64,000 nt of DNA from Miniphocaeibacter halophilus (GCF_016458825.1 NZ_CP066744.1:1795868-1859867), one strand, 5' to 3'. Positions 42,182-50,263 are shown, counted from the first letter of the stretch. Notes: generated by a model from the sequence alone, not told the origin. Numbers and translations are program-made.

Positions 42182-42206
42182 TTTCCACATATTTTTTTAT
42201 GTAAAT
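42170..42206 (+). repeat. Repeat unit 1: gene 3' end with hairpin
   Basis: AAGGTGGATTAATTT (with the holin-like stop codon) followed by TTTTTTTATGTAAAT. A diverged copy occurs at 43272-43311, where the same order follows a short EKTKVD-stop remnant. Confidence 0.55.
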
Positions 42207-42367
42207 AACCAATCAATAAATAAATAATTAATTATTTAACTTATAAGTGGTTAAGGGTATAGTTAGTTGTTAATAAATGTTAGGATTTTGTAATGTTAAA
42301 ATTAAAAATAAAATGTTATATTAGAAAAGCTCAAGCGAATGATAAAAATATAACGAAAAGAGATGAA

Positions 42368-43017
42368 ATGAAAATGAAAAAAATAATATCTATGTTACTA
42401 TTAACAACTATGATTTTATCAAGTATAACCCCAGTTATTGCTAGTGCTTCCAATGATGTTAATAACAGTAATGAAATATCTATTAGTTCAACACAAGAAG
42501 AACAAATCGATGAGAAGTTAGTAGATGAAGTAGCTGAAAAATTAGAGTTTTTATACGAAAAAGCTGCTATTTTTGACAAAGATGGTGCTATAGTTGATTT
42601 CAATATGGATTTAATAAAAGAACATTATGGAAATACTGATGAAGTTAAAGAATTAGAATATTATATTAATAAAGCCAAAGAAGAATATACTTTAAAAAGC
42701 ATGTATAGGGCAGGCGATTGGAATTGTATGAAAAAAGAATTGGGTTTAACGAGTGCTAATAAAGCAGCAGCTAAAACAATTCAAGCTTTGATTGTAAAAA
42801 AGCTTGGAAAGCGGCTGCTTCTAAGATATTACTAATTGCTGGAAAAGGAACTTTAATGGGTATTGTAGGAATTTTGACAGTGGCAGCATTAGGGAAAGGA
42901 ATATTAAATCACTTACCTAAAACAGTAGGGAAACCAAAAAAACCAAAAGAAAATTGTGATAAATATGGACCTTATCATTCACAAGCGAATGCTCAATGTA
43001 GAAAAAGAAATCATTAA
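42368..43017 (+). pseudogene. Secreted protein with hydrophobic C-terminus, frameshifted
   Basis: Signal peptide MKKIISMLLLTTMILSSITP with ASA cleavage region, an acidic helical segment (EEQIDEKLVDEVAEKLEFLY), then DWNCMKKELGLTSANKAAAK. At an A6 run (42796-42801) the frame breaks; in the next frame the protein continues KAWKAASKILLIAGKGTLMG, IVGILTVAALGKGILNHLPK and ends CDKYGPYHSQANAQCRKRNH. The restored product would be about 215 residues. A Gly/Ala-rich amphipathic segment after a secreted leader is bacteriocin- or toxin-like, but I cannot name the family. The A-run allows slippage or sequencing error. Confidence 0.55.
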
Positions 43018-43062
43018 GACTTATTTCATTCATGTTCAGTTGAATTATTATGGTGGTGTTAA

Positions 43063-43254
43063 ATGAAATATAAGACAATATTTAAAATAATAGCTGTAAT
43101 ATTGTTTTTTATAATAACGTTCAAGGTTGAAGAAATTATTGATAACTATGTAAAAAATGGTATTGTTAATATGATACTATCAGTCGGTTTTTTCACTGTA
43201 GGATTTATTGTTATAAATAAGATTTTTGCAGATAATGAAAAAGATGAAGAATAA
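43063..43254 (+). CDS. Small two-helix membrane protein
   Basis: 63 residues with two membrane segments (about 7-24 and 33-52) and an acidic C-terminus (FADNEKDEE). A GGTGGTG lies before the ATG. It follows the secreted-protein relic by 45 bases. Size and position are those of many bacteriocin immunity proteins, but there is no sequence proof; it may equally be an unrelated small protein. Confidence 0.5.
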   Translation: MKYKTIFKIIAVILFFIITFKVEEIIDNYVKNGIVNMILSVGFFTVGFIVINKIFADNEKDEE

Positions 43255-43658
43255 ATAAAAAAACTAGAAAAAACAAAGGTGGATTAATTTATACCTCTTT
43301 TTTTATGTAAATGGCTTAAAGTAGCCATATGCTAATACCTCTTTCACTAAATATCGCTTTATACGCCAATTTTAAGCTAAATGGTTATTTTAAACCAAGT
43401 GTGAAGAGGAACGGAGAAAGTATACAATAGAAATAGAGGAAAATAAGGCAGAGTAAAATCTGACTTATTTTTATGTCTAATTATATAAAACATGTTATGG
43501 ATATAGGATGTGAACAAGCTATATATACATAATATATTATTAATAAAATGTTATGATTTTTTTCCCAATTATCTAGGTCACTTCATTTCTTGTACTTTTT
43601 TATTACGTGAAGTACACTATAATTAAAGGAGATTATTAAAATTAATATTGGAGTATGT
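43255..43658. other. Gap with gene-end relics
   Basis: No complete gene. Two short frame ends are visible: one reads KKLEKTKVD-stop at about 43258-43287 with the repeat described at 43272, and one reads YTIEIEENKAE-stop near 43420-43456 with hairpin AATAAGGCAGA / TCTGACTTATT after it. Both look like 3' ends of decayed genes like the holin-like gene. A TATAAT at 43618-43623 may drive the peptidase relic downstream. Confidence 0.5.
43272..43311 (+). repeat. Repeat unit 2, diverged copy of 42170-42206
   Basis: AAAGGTGGATTAATTT then CTCTTTTTTTATGTAAAT. Shares more than 25 aligned bases with unit 1, including the stop codon and the T-run. Confidence 0.55.
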
Positions 43659-44276
43659 ATGACGAAAAATATACAAGAACTTAAAGATAAATATCAAGTA
43701 AGAAGAATTTATAAACAGAAAACAGAATTCATAGAATGGTTAAGCAGCAAATCTGAAGAGCTAGATTATGAATTAAAAATAGATGAGTGTAGCAAAAAAG
43801 GTAGAAATCTGATAAGAGTGATGTAGAAAATTCAAAAGTGATTTTAACTGCTCATTACGATACTCAGCCTAATTTTTTTATCAATGTTTATGGGACAAAA
43901 CTGGATAGGTTTTATCATTAGTCAACTATATGTAGTTGTATTTATAGTTGCTTTCATGTTTTTATCAACTAAGTTTTTAGTTAATTTAACAGGGAATTAT
44001 TGGGCTATGTTTATTCCAGACATAATACTTATAGCATTTCTTATTCAAATGACATATGGAATAGCTAATAAGCATACTGTAAATGACAATACGTCTGGAG
44101 TAGCTACATTACTTTGGATAATGGAGGATTTACCTGAAACAGATAGAGATAAAGTATGTTTTGACCAAGAAGAAGTAGGATTAATAGGATCTGATAATTT
44201 TAAAAAGAAATATAAGAAGATAGTGAAGCATAAGCTGCTAAAAAGGAATATGGGCAGATGGAGTATCAGCCTTTGA
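43659..44276 (+). pseudogene. M28-family metallopeptidase, broken
   Basis: The start has a good TTGGAG site and reads MTKNIQELKDKYQVRRIYKQ. After a stop the next frame gives KVILTAHYDTQPN, the first zinc motif (HxD). The third piece has membrane helices (YVVVFIVAFMFLSTKFL) and then NKHTVNDNTSGVATLLWIME and DQEEVGLIGSDNFKKKY, the second and third zinc motifs of M28 aminopeptidases. At least two frameshifts are needed, and a few residues before DQEE seem deleted. It is not functional. Confidence 0.8.
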
Positions 44277-44529
44277 AACGAATACTGAGAAACCAAATAC
44301 TCATACAGATAATAATTCCTCTACAGATTTAGATAAATTGTATGTAGATTCAAATGGAAGAGGATTAATAAAAGGAAATATTAATGCTAAAGGCGAAAAA
44401 ATATATCATATTCCTAATAAAGGTTCATATAATAGTACACAAATAAATACATCAGCAGGTGAAAGATGGTTTAAAACTGAACGAGAAGTACAAAATGCTG
44501 AATGGAGAAAAGCTGACAATATAAAGTAA
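44230..44529 (+). pseudogene. C-terminal remnant of a secreted thermonuclease-like protein
   Basis: In one frame KGIWADGVSAFETNTEKPN resembles the end of a staphylococcal-nuclease-type domain. It is followed by a Thr/Asn-rich linker and then GLIKGNINAKGEKIYHIP with WFKTEREVQNAEWRK, a small C-terminal domain common on secreted nucleases. Bases upstream read in another frame. The catalytic nuclease core is missing, and the piece is fused directly to the M28 relic, so a deletion probably joined the two. Confidence 0.65.
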
Positions 44530-44536
44530 ATTAACT

Positions 44537-44566
44537 AAGACAGGGGAGAACTCCTGTCTTTTTTAT
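44537..44566 (+). terminator. Terminator after the nuclease remnant
   Basis: Stem AAGACAGG / CCTGTCTT with a T-run. Confidence 0.85.
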
Positions 44567-44764
44567 TTGTTATATTTTTTATTTTTAAGTCCGCTATATA
44601 AAATCCATTATCAACAATAGGGGAAGTAAACACTCTTAAAAATTCATTATAATATAGATAAATTCCCTTACAAAGATAATCTTTAGCTTTTTCTAAATCG
44701 TAAATATCTTCACATATATATATATATATATGTTGTTTAGTTCATCAATCGATAGTTTTTTCAT
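44540..44764 (-). pseudogene. Short minus-strand frame interrupted by a (TA)9 repeat
   Basis: From ATG 44764 the frame reads MKKLSIDELNN into an AT dinucleotide run and then stops. Removing one AT unit would join it to a 58-codon open frame CEDIYDLEKAKDYLCKGIYL onwards that ends inside the nearby terminator. There is no convincing ribosome binding site, so this may be a relic. Confidence 0.3.
44705..44732. repeat. AT dinucleotide microsatellite (nine units)
   Basis: Nine AT units between CAC and GTTG. This type of tract changes length by slippage. Confidence 0.85.
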
Positions 44765-44995
44765 TATAGGGACTTTAATTATTTAGCTATAATTTCATAA
44801 AAGATTTTGATATGTTTTTAGATCATATATGTACAATTCTAAAATATTTTGTAGAAATAAAATATAAAAAGTGAAAATATTATATAATATAAAAAGGAAT
44901 TTATATTATTGTTGTTGCATTTTATTTGGAATTATCATATAATTATTTTTGTCGTCAAAACAGTATAGCTTGTTGCAAATTAAATAATAAAAAAT

Positions 44996-45024
44996 TTGAC
45001 AAGTAAAAAAAAATAAGTTATACT
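44996..45024 (+). promoter_or_regulatory. Promoter of the tRNA cluster
   Basis: TTGACA (44996-45001), 17-base spacer, TATACT (45019-45024). Confidence 0.85.
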
Positions 45025-45039
45025 AAATTAGTCACATAA

Positions 45040-45114
45040 GGCCCTATGGTCAAGCGGTTAAGACATCGCCCTTTCACGGCGGTATCCCGGGTTCGAATCC
45101 CGGTAGGGTCACCA
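45040..45114 (+). tRNA. tRNA-Glu (TTC)
   Basis: Anticodon loop CTTTCAC; acceptor GGCCCTA/TAGGGTC; CCA encoded. First gene of the cluster. Confidence 0.96.
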
Positions 45115-45119
45115 TATAT

Positions 45120-45195
45120 GGGCGGTTAGCTCAGCTGGGAGAGCATCTGCCTTACAAGCAGGGGGTCACAGGTTCGAGCCCTGTACCGCCCACCA
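45120..45195 (+). tRNA. tRNA-Val (TAC)
   Basis: Anticodon loop CTTACAA; acceptor GGGCGGT/ACCGCCC; CCA encoded. Confidence 0.96.
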
Positions 45196-45200
45196 TATAT

Positions 45201-45277
45201 GGCCTGGTAGTTCAGTTGGTTAGAATGCCAGCCTGTCACGCTGGAGGTCGTCGGTTCGAGTCCGATCCAGGTCGCCA
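45201..45277 (+). tRNA. tRNA-Asp (GTC)
   Basis: Anticodon loop CTGTCAC; acceptor GGCCTGG/CCAGGTC; CCA encoded. Confidence 0.96.
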
Positions 45278-45280
45278 TTT

Positions 45281-45356
<76 letters not shown>

Positions 45357-45368
45357 TTTTTTAAACAT

Positions 45369-45454
45369 GGAGGAGTTCCCGAGTTGGCTAAAGGGGACGG
45401 ACTGTAAATCCGTTAGCTACGCTTTCAGTGGTTCGAATCCGCTCTCCTCCACCA
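45369..45454 (+). tRNA. tRNA-Tyr (GTA)
   Basis: Class II tRNA with a long variable arm, anticodon loop CTGTAAA, acceptor GGAGGAG/CTCCTCC, CCA encoded. Confidence 0.96.
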
Positions 45455-45476
45455 ATAAAAACAAATTGAAAAAGGG

Positions 45477-45505
45477 TTGACAAAATAAAACCGAATTGGT
45501 ATACT
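45477..45505 (+). promoter_or_regulatory. Internal tRNA promoter upstream of tRNA-Gly
   Basis: TTGACA (45477-45482), 17-base spacer, TATACT (45500-45505), identical in form to the first cluster promoter. Confidence 0.8.
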
Positions 45506-45529
45506 AAAATAGTTGCTTAGAGATTTTGC

Positions 45530-45603
45530 GCGGGTGTAGCTCAGTGGTAGAGCCCCAGCCTTCCAAGCTGGTTGCGAGGGTTCGATTCCCTTCACCCGCT
45601 CCA
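45530..45603 (+). tRNA. tRNA-Gly (TCC)
   Basis: Anticodon loop CTTCCAA; acceptor GCGGGTG/CACCCGC; CCA encoded. Confidence 0.96.
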
Positions 45604-45607
45604 GTAT

Positions 45608-45684
<77 letters not shown>

Positions 45685-45687
45685 TAA

Positions 45688-45764
45688 TGGGGTGTAGCCA
45701 AGTCGGTAAGGCACTAGACTTTGACTCTAGCATTTCACAGGTTCGAGTCCTGTCACCCCAGCCA
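45688..45764 (+). tRNA. tRNA-Gln (TTG)
   Basis: Anticodon loop CTTTGAC; acceptor TGGGGTG/CACCCCA; CCA encoded. Confidence 0.96.
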
Positions 45765-45773
45765 GTTTTATAT

Positions 45774-45849
45774 GACCCATTAGCTCAGTCGGCAGAGCAC
45801 CTGACTTTTAATCAGGGTGTCCCGCGTTCGAGTCGCGGATGGGTCACCA
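45774..45849 (+). tRNA. tRNA-Lys (TTT)
   Basis: Anticodon loop CTTTTAA; acceptor GACCCAT/ATGGGTC; CCA encoded. The body is closely related to the Lys(CTT) genes at 46356 and 46463. Confidence 0.96.
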
Positions 45850-45853
45850 TCAA

Positions 45854-45942
45854 GGAGAGGTATCGAAGTGGTCATAACGAGGCGGTCTTGAAAACCGTTT
45901 GGGTTCACGCCCACGTGGGTTCGAATCCCACCCTCTCCGCCA
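45854..45942 (+). tRNA. tRNA-Ser (TGA)
   Basis: Class II with long variable arm, anticodon loop CTTGAAA, acceptor GGAGAGG/CCTCTCC, CCA encoded. Confidence 0.95.
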
Positions 45943-45962
45943 ATTTTTTTTAGATTGGATTA

Positions 45963-46053
45963 GGAGAAATACTCAAGTGGCTGAAGAGGCTCCCCTGCTA
46001 AGGGAGTAGATCCTTAACGGGATGCGAGGGTTCAAATCCCTCTTTCTCCGCCA
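45963..46053 (+). tRNA. tRNA-Ser (GCT)
   Basis: Class II with long variable arm, anticodon loop CTGCTAA, acceptor GGAGAAA/TTTCTCC, CCA encoded. Confidence 0.95.
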
Positions 46054-46060
46054 GTTATTG

Positions 46061-46137
46061 GGGCCTTTAGCTCAGTTGGTTAGAGCGCCCGGCTCATAAC
46101 CGGTAGGTCCGGGGTTCGAGTCCCTGAAGGCCCACCA
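46061..46137 (+). tRNA. tRNA with CAT anticodon (elongator Met or Ile2)
   Basis: Anticodon loop CTCATAA; acceptor GGGCCTT/AAGGCCC; CCA encoded. It lacks the unpaired 1-72 position and GGG-CCC anticodon stem of initiator tRNA. Elongator Met and lysidine-modified Ile2 cannot be told apart reliably by eye. Confidence 0.9.
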
Positions 46138-46142
46138 ATATT

Positions 46143-46176
46143 AATATTTCTTGGCATTGCCAAGAAATATTTTATT
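46143..46176 (+). terminator. Terminator inside the tRNA cluster
   Basis: Stem AATATTTCTTGGC / GCCAAGAAATATT with a T-run, after the CAT tRNA. Confidence 0.85.
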
Positions 46177-46193
46177 TAAAAGCAAATAAATTA

Positions 46194-46269
<76 letters not shown>

Positions 46270-46272
46270 AAA

Positions 46273-46296
46273 AGACTTATGATTGTCTTTTTTTTA
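46273..46296 (+). terminator. Short terminator after tRNA-Phe
   Basis: Short stem AAGAC / GTCTT with an eight-base loop followed by a run of T. Confidence 0.6.
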
Positions 46297-46305
46297 TTTA
46301 AAAAC

Positions 46306-46334
46306 TTGACATAGTTTATACTATGTTTTATCCT
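46306..46334 (+). promoter_or_regulatory. Promoter of the Lys(CTT) pair
   Basis: TTGACA (46306-46311), 17-base spacer, TATCCT (46329-46334). A TATACT also occurs at 46317-46322 but too close for a normal spacer. Confidence 0.6.
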
Positions 46335-46355
46335 TTTTATAGGATGTTTATATGT

Positions 46356-46430
46356 GACCCATTAGCTCAGATGTAGAGCACCTGACTCTTAATCAGGAGG
46401 TCCCATGCTCAAAGCGTGGATGGGTCACCA
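46356..46430 (+). tRNA. Aberrant tRNA-Lys (CTT), possible pseudo-tRNA
   Basis: Acceptor GACCCAT/ATGGGTC and anticodon loop CTCTTAA are intact, and CCA is encoded. The D-loop AGATGTA has lost one of the two G residues (G18/G19). The T-loop is CTCAAAG, with C in place of T54. The T-stem CCATG/CGTGG is unlike its neighbours. These losses weaken the D-loop/T-loop contact. It may be inactive or specialised. Confidence 0.75.
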
Positions 46431-46462
46431 ATTTTTATAAACTACATAATTATTAAATATAT

Positions 46463-46538
46463 GACTCATTAGCTCAGTTGGTAGAGCACCTGACTCTTAA
46501 TCAGGTTGTCCAGGGTTCGAGCCCCTGATGGGTCACCA
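46463..46538 (+). tRNA. tRNA-Lys (CTT)
   Basis: Anticodon loop CTCTTAA; normal D- and T-loops (TTCGAGC); CCA encoded. A standard copy 32 bases after the aberrant one. Confidence 0.95.
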
Positions 46539-46540
46539 AA

Positions 46541-46592
46541 AGAAAACACTTTAAAAGCTTAGATAAAAGCTGTTTAGAGTGTTTCTTTTTTT
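46541..46592 (+). terminator. Terminator of the tRNA cluster
   Basis: Long imperfect stem AAACACTTTAAAAGCTT / AAGCTGTTTAGAGTGTTT followed by a run of T that merges with the IS relic. Confidence 0.8.
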
Positions 46593-46653
46593 ATAAAAAA
46601 TAATTTGGAGAAGTTTTTGATTTTCCTTTATCAATATCAGAAATTATAGAACC
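46585..46653 (-). mobile_element. Decayed right end of an ISL3-family element
   Basis: About 70 bases align with the right end of the two IS copies: TTTTTTTATAAAAAA, then GGAGAAG, then AAATTATAGAACC as the outer end, in the same order and spacing as 18199-18267. The middle is diverged and the rest of the element is gone. It sits at the tRNA-Lys terminator. Confidence 0.75.
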
Positions 46654-46794
46654 ATAATAGATTAAAATTTATCGGTAAGATAGAAGAAAGTTATAAATTT
46701 TATTTTTTTATAAAGTCTATAGATTTTTTATTGCATAATTACAGGATTATCTAATATAATAGTTAAGTAAAGAAAGATTAAAGAGGAGAAATAG

Positions 46795-47337
46795 ATGAAA
46801 ATTGGTATATTGAGTGATACACATGGTGATATTGTTCAAACTAAAAAAGTATTAAAAATACTACAAGACTGTGAATATATTATTCATTGTGGTGATGTTC
46901 TATATCATGGACCAAGAAATGATTTACCTAAAAATTATAATCCCAGGGATTTAGCAACATATTTATCTAAATTGGAAAATATTTATTATATTAGAGGTAA
47001 CTGTGATAGTGATGTAGATGAAATGGTTATTAAAAAAGATTTAAAAAGCAAATCCAGGGTTTTTAATTTTGGTAAATATACTATATTTGCAATTCATGGA
47101 TATGAGGAAACAGAAGAAAAAAGAATTGAAAAAGCAAGGGAATTTAATGCTAATATTGTAGTATCTGGCCACACCCATGTAAAAGTATTAAAAAAAATCG
47201 ATAATATTATTGTAATCAATCCAGGTAGCACAACAATTCCAAAAGATGGAACAAGTTCCTGTGCAATTATCAATAATAAGACTATTGATTTAATTAATAT
47301 AGAAGATAACTCTATTATTGATTCTCTAATAATATAA
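46795..47337 (+). CDS. yfcE: YfcE/MJ0936-type metallophosphoesterase
   Basis: A 180-residue phosphodiesterase of the calcineurin-like superfamily. The metal motifs are GILSDTHGD, HCGDVLYHGP, RGNCDSDVDEM, FAIHGYE and VSGHTHVKVL, so all ligands are present. The physiological substrate is unknown; YfcE-type enzymes cleave phosphodiesters in vitro. GAGGAG site before the ATG. Confidence 0.88.
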   Translation: MKIGILSDTHGDIVQTKKVLKILQDCEYIIHCGDVLYHGPRNDLPKNYNPRDLATYLSKLENIYYIRGNCDSDVDEMVIKKDLKSKSRVFNFGKYTIFAIHGYEETEEKRIEKAREFNANIVVSGHTHVKVLKKIDNIIVINPGSTTIPKDGTSSCAIINNKTIDLINIEDNSIIDSLII

Positions 47338-47389
47338 ATTATAATTTATGTTATAATTTAAAATGTATAAAATTTGTTTAGGAGGGACT

Positions 47390-48331
47390 ATGAAAGAATT
47401 TGTAGAAAAAAGTGTTAAAGAAATACAAGAACAAATTGGCAATGGAAAAGCTATTTGTGCATTATCAGGTGGAGTTGATTCATCAGTATGTGCAGTTTTA
47501 GTCCATAAAGCCATAGGTGACAGACTGACTTGTGTTTTTGTAGATCATGGTTTACTACGTAAGGGTGAACGTGAAGAAGTAGAAGAAATGTTTAGAGGTA
47601 AATACCATATAAACTTAATAACTGTAGATGCAGAAGATAGATTTCTTGAAAAATTAAAAGGAGTTTCCGATCCTGAACAAAAAAGAAAAATTATAGGTGA
47701 GGAATTTATAAGAGTTTTTGAAGAAGAACAAGCAAAATTATCAGGATATGATTATTTAGTACAAGGTACAATATATCCAGACATTGCAGAAAGTGGTAAA
47801 GATGGTAAGGGACTAGTTAAAAGTCATCATAATGTTGGTGGATTACCTGAAGATGTAAATTTTGAACTTGTAGAGCCTTTAAAAACTTTATATAAAGAAG
47901 AAGTTAGGCAAGTAGGTAGGGAACTTGGAATGCCGGATGTAATGGTAAATAGGCAGCCATTTCCAGGACCAGGTCTAGGTGTAAGGGTACTAGGAGAAAT
48001 TACTAAAGAAAAACTTGATATTTTACGAGATGCCGATTATATATACAGGGATGAAGTTGCTAAAGCTGGCTTAGATACGAAAATTTGGCAGTATTTTGCT
48101 GCTATGCCTGATTTTAGTGTAACAGGTGTTAAAGATGGAGAAAGAACTTATTCTAGAACTATTTTCTTAAGAGCAGTTAATTCTGAAGATGCAGTTACTG
48201 CAGATTGGTATCCGTTTGATATGGAATTTTTAAAAAGAGTTTCAAAAAGAATTACAAGTGAAGTGCCACAGGTAAATAGAGTTCTTTATGATATAACACA
48301 AAAACCACCGGGAACAATAGAATTCGAATAA
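47390..48331 (+). CDS. guaA: GMP synthase ATP-pyrophosphatase subunit, no glutaminase domain
   Basis: A 313-residue protein: PP-loop [16 protein letters not shown] (about residue 25), lysine-bearing [11 protein letters not shown], and the C-terminal dimerisation domain ending KPPGTIEFE. This corresponds to residues about 200-510 of ordinary bacterial GuaA. The class I glutamine amidotransferase domain that supplies ammonia is absent, and no such gene lies upstream. It either uses ammonia or a separate GuaAa-type subunit as in archaea. ATG 47390 is behind AGGAGGG, so the short form is the true start. Confidence 0.92.
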   Translation: MKEFVEKSVKEIQEQIGNGKAICALSGGVDSSVCAVLVHKAIGDRLTCVFVDHGLLRKGEREEVEEMFRGKYHINLITVDAEDRFLEKLKGVSDPEQKRKIIGEEFIRVFEEEQAKLSGYDYLVQGTIYPDIAESGKDGKGLVKSHHNVGGLPEDVNFELVEPLKTLYKEEVRQVGRELGMPDVMVNRQPFPGPGLGVRVLGEITKEKLDILRDADYIYRDEVAKAGLDTKIWQYFAAMPDFSVTGVKDGERTYSRTIFLRAVNSEDAVTADWYPFDMEFLKRVSKRITSEVPQVNRVLYDITQKPPGTIEFE

Positions 48332-48337
48332 GAACAT

Positions 48338-48379
48338 AAAGGGCTATACCTATTATAATTACTAGGTTATAGCCTTTTT
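48338..48379 (+). terminator. guaA terminator
   Basis: Stem GGCTATACCT / AGGTTATAGCC (one bulge) with a T-run. IS copy 2 is inserted just after the T-run. Confidence 0.85.
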
Positions 48380-48383
48380 AATT
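48376..48383 (+). repeat. Left 8-bp target-site duplication of IS copy 2
   Basis: TTTTAATT directly before the IS end GGTTCT; identical to 49878-49885. Confidence 0.92.
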
Positions 48384-49877
48384 GGTTCTTTGTCAAATGG
48401 TGTTGGTATACAATAAAATAACAAACTACTTTTATATCAGGCAGCTATATAGCTGCCTGATAATTTTCTATTGGCTTCATTAAATTTTTAATTATAAAAA
48501 CCCTATTTCTAAAATTATAAAATGACCTATATCCAAAAACTATTCTTTTTATACTTTTAATAAGATTATTAGTACCTTCCAAGGGTCCATTTGTAATGTC
48601 CGTACTTAAGGTGTTTTTCACATATTCAAAATATTCTAACAAAGTGTTTATAGCTACTTTCATTTGTTCACTTACTGTGTCCTTAAATAAAGTTAAATGT
48701 TCCCTTAATCCTTTAGAATTTTCACATCTAATATCAGATAAAAGAATTTGATAAACTTCATATGTTTTCTTTAAATTATCATCAACAGCAATAGTTTCAT
48801 TTACTACATCAGATGTGCTTTTCCACTTATTAAAATGTGTCCATTTACTAAAGTGGATTATATCAAGTTTAGAAGAATCCTTTTGAATTAGCTTCCAATA
48901 TCTTTTTAGTCTTTTATATTCAATAGAGGAAGTAAAAGTTTTTCATTATTTCAATCCTTGTTTTTAACAAAGCTCTGCCAATAAGATTTACAATATGAAA
49001 CTTATCTAAAACTATTTGAGCATTAGGAAAAACATCCTTAATTAATGACATATAAGGTTTATATATATCTATACAAATATATTTAACATTTGCTCTAGCT
49101 TTACAGGTAAACTTTCTAAAATATTTAGTTAAATAAGGGAGAGTACGATTTTCAACAATATCCATAATATTAAAATTCTTCCTATCACCATTACAAAAGA
49201 TAAAGCTCATACTGCCCTTAGCATCTTTAGTGGATTTGAATTCATCAAAACACAAAGTTTCAGGCAGATATGACTTGTTAACTCTAAAAGCCTTATAATT
49301 AGCCTCTAAAGAACGACTAACGGTATTAGAAGATACGTAATTTAACCTAGCAATATCCTTTTGACTTATTTTCATAGTTAGATTTTCAGTTATATGTAAT
49401 TTTACCCTATTTGAAATAAAACAATTTTTCTCTACAATATTGGTTTTTGCTGTAAAAGTGTGAGAACATTCTTTACAAAAAAATCTTTGTTTTCTTAATT
49501 TTAAAATAGTAGGATCTCCATTTAGTGGAAGAAGTTTAATATTTGATATTTTATTTCCGTGCTTAATAATTGCATTCTTGTCCATATTCCCACAAATTGG
49601 ACAAATATTAGGAGTATAAGAAAGTTTAGCGTCTATAACTTTATATATTACATTGTTCTTTCTCATATTATTGCTGAATTTAATAAATTTAATATTCTTA
49701 TCTTTTATTCCTAAGAAATCTAAGATATAATTACTAGTAGACATAATGACCTCCGATTGGTATTTTGTAGTGAATTTATTGTATCGGAAAAATGGTTGTT
49801 ATGTCTCTTTTTTTATAAAAAAATGGTGCTGGAGAAGATTTTCTTTTTTCTTCACCAACACCATAAATTATAGAACC
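48384..49877 (-). mobile_element. ISL3-family insertion sequence, copy 2 (defective)
   Basis: 1494 bp, two bases shorter than copy 1, with the same terminal repeats, same orientation and an 8-bp duplication TTTTAATT. A scattering of base changes separates the copies. The transposase is frameshifted by the two-base loss, so this copy would need the enzyme of copy 1. Confidence 0.95.
48445..49744 (-). pseudogene. ISL3 transposase with 2-bp frameshift
   Basis: Same protein as at 16833-18134 up to about residue 270 (ends MKNFYFLY-stop). At 48931-48940 the sequence AGTACTAAAG of copy 1 is AGTAAAAG, a loss of two bases. After the break the original frame continues to the normal C-terminus with GPLEGTNNLIKSIKR. 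Confidence 0.95.
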
Positions 49878-49885
49878 TTTTAATT
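49878..49885 (+). repeat. Right 8-bp target-site duplication of IS copy 2
   Basis: TTTTAATT directly after the right IS end. Confidence 0.92.
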
Positions 49886-49897
49886 TTGGTAAATGTA

Positions 49898-50131
49898 CTA
49901 TTTGGAAAATCTTATAGTTCTTGTAGATAATAAATCACCGGAAGCTGAAACGATTTTATCGAATTTTTTACTTATTTCTTTTTCATTATTTGATTCTGCT
50001 ATAGTCTCGGTTGTTCCATCTAAAAAGTAAATTATAAGGGAATATAAATTATCATTTTCCAGTAATTCAATTTTTTTACATAAATCCATATTAAATATTT
50101 TCTTAGGTTCAAAATCATTTACAATAAACAT
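49898..50131 (-). CDS. Hypothetical 77-residue protein
   Basis: A small, probably cytoplasmic protein with a mixed strand/helix pattern (LYSLIIYFLDGTTETIAESN). It has a GGGAGA site at the right distance before the ATG, and codon use resembles the neighbours. Family not recognised. Its end lies only 12 bases from IS copy 2, so its 3' end may have been altered by the insertion. Confidence 0.55.
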   Translation of the reverse strand: MFIVNDFEPKKIFNMDLCKKIELLENDNLYSLIIYFLDGTTETIAESNNEKEISKKFDKIVSASGDLLSTRTIRFSK

Positions 50132-50263
50132 AAATTCATCTCCCTTTTTATTGTTTTCAATATATTTTCCAATTATTATTTTAACTTATAAAATTTTTTT
50201 GCTAGTTACTTAGGTAATTAATTTAAGAAAAATAAGAAATAATTTATAATTTCTATAAAATAC

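Larger units (their letters stand above)
44567..45039. other. Non-coding gap before the tRNA cluster
   Basis: Apart from the interrupted minus-strand frame at 44540-44764 and the tRNA promoter at 44996, I see no gene. It is extremely AT-rich. Confidence 0.6.

Noticed and set aside
44705-44732. AT repeat as part of a CRISPR or origin
   Set aside because: A simple dinucleotide tract with no spacers, no DnaA boxes and no associated cas genes.
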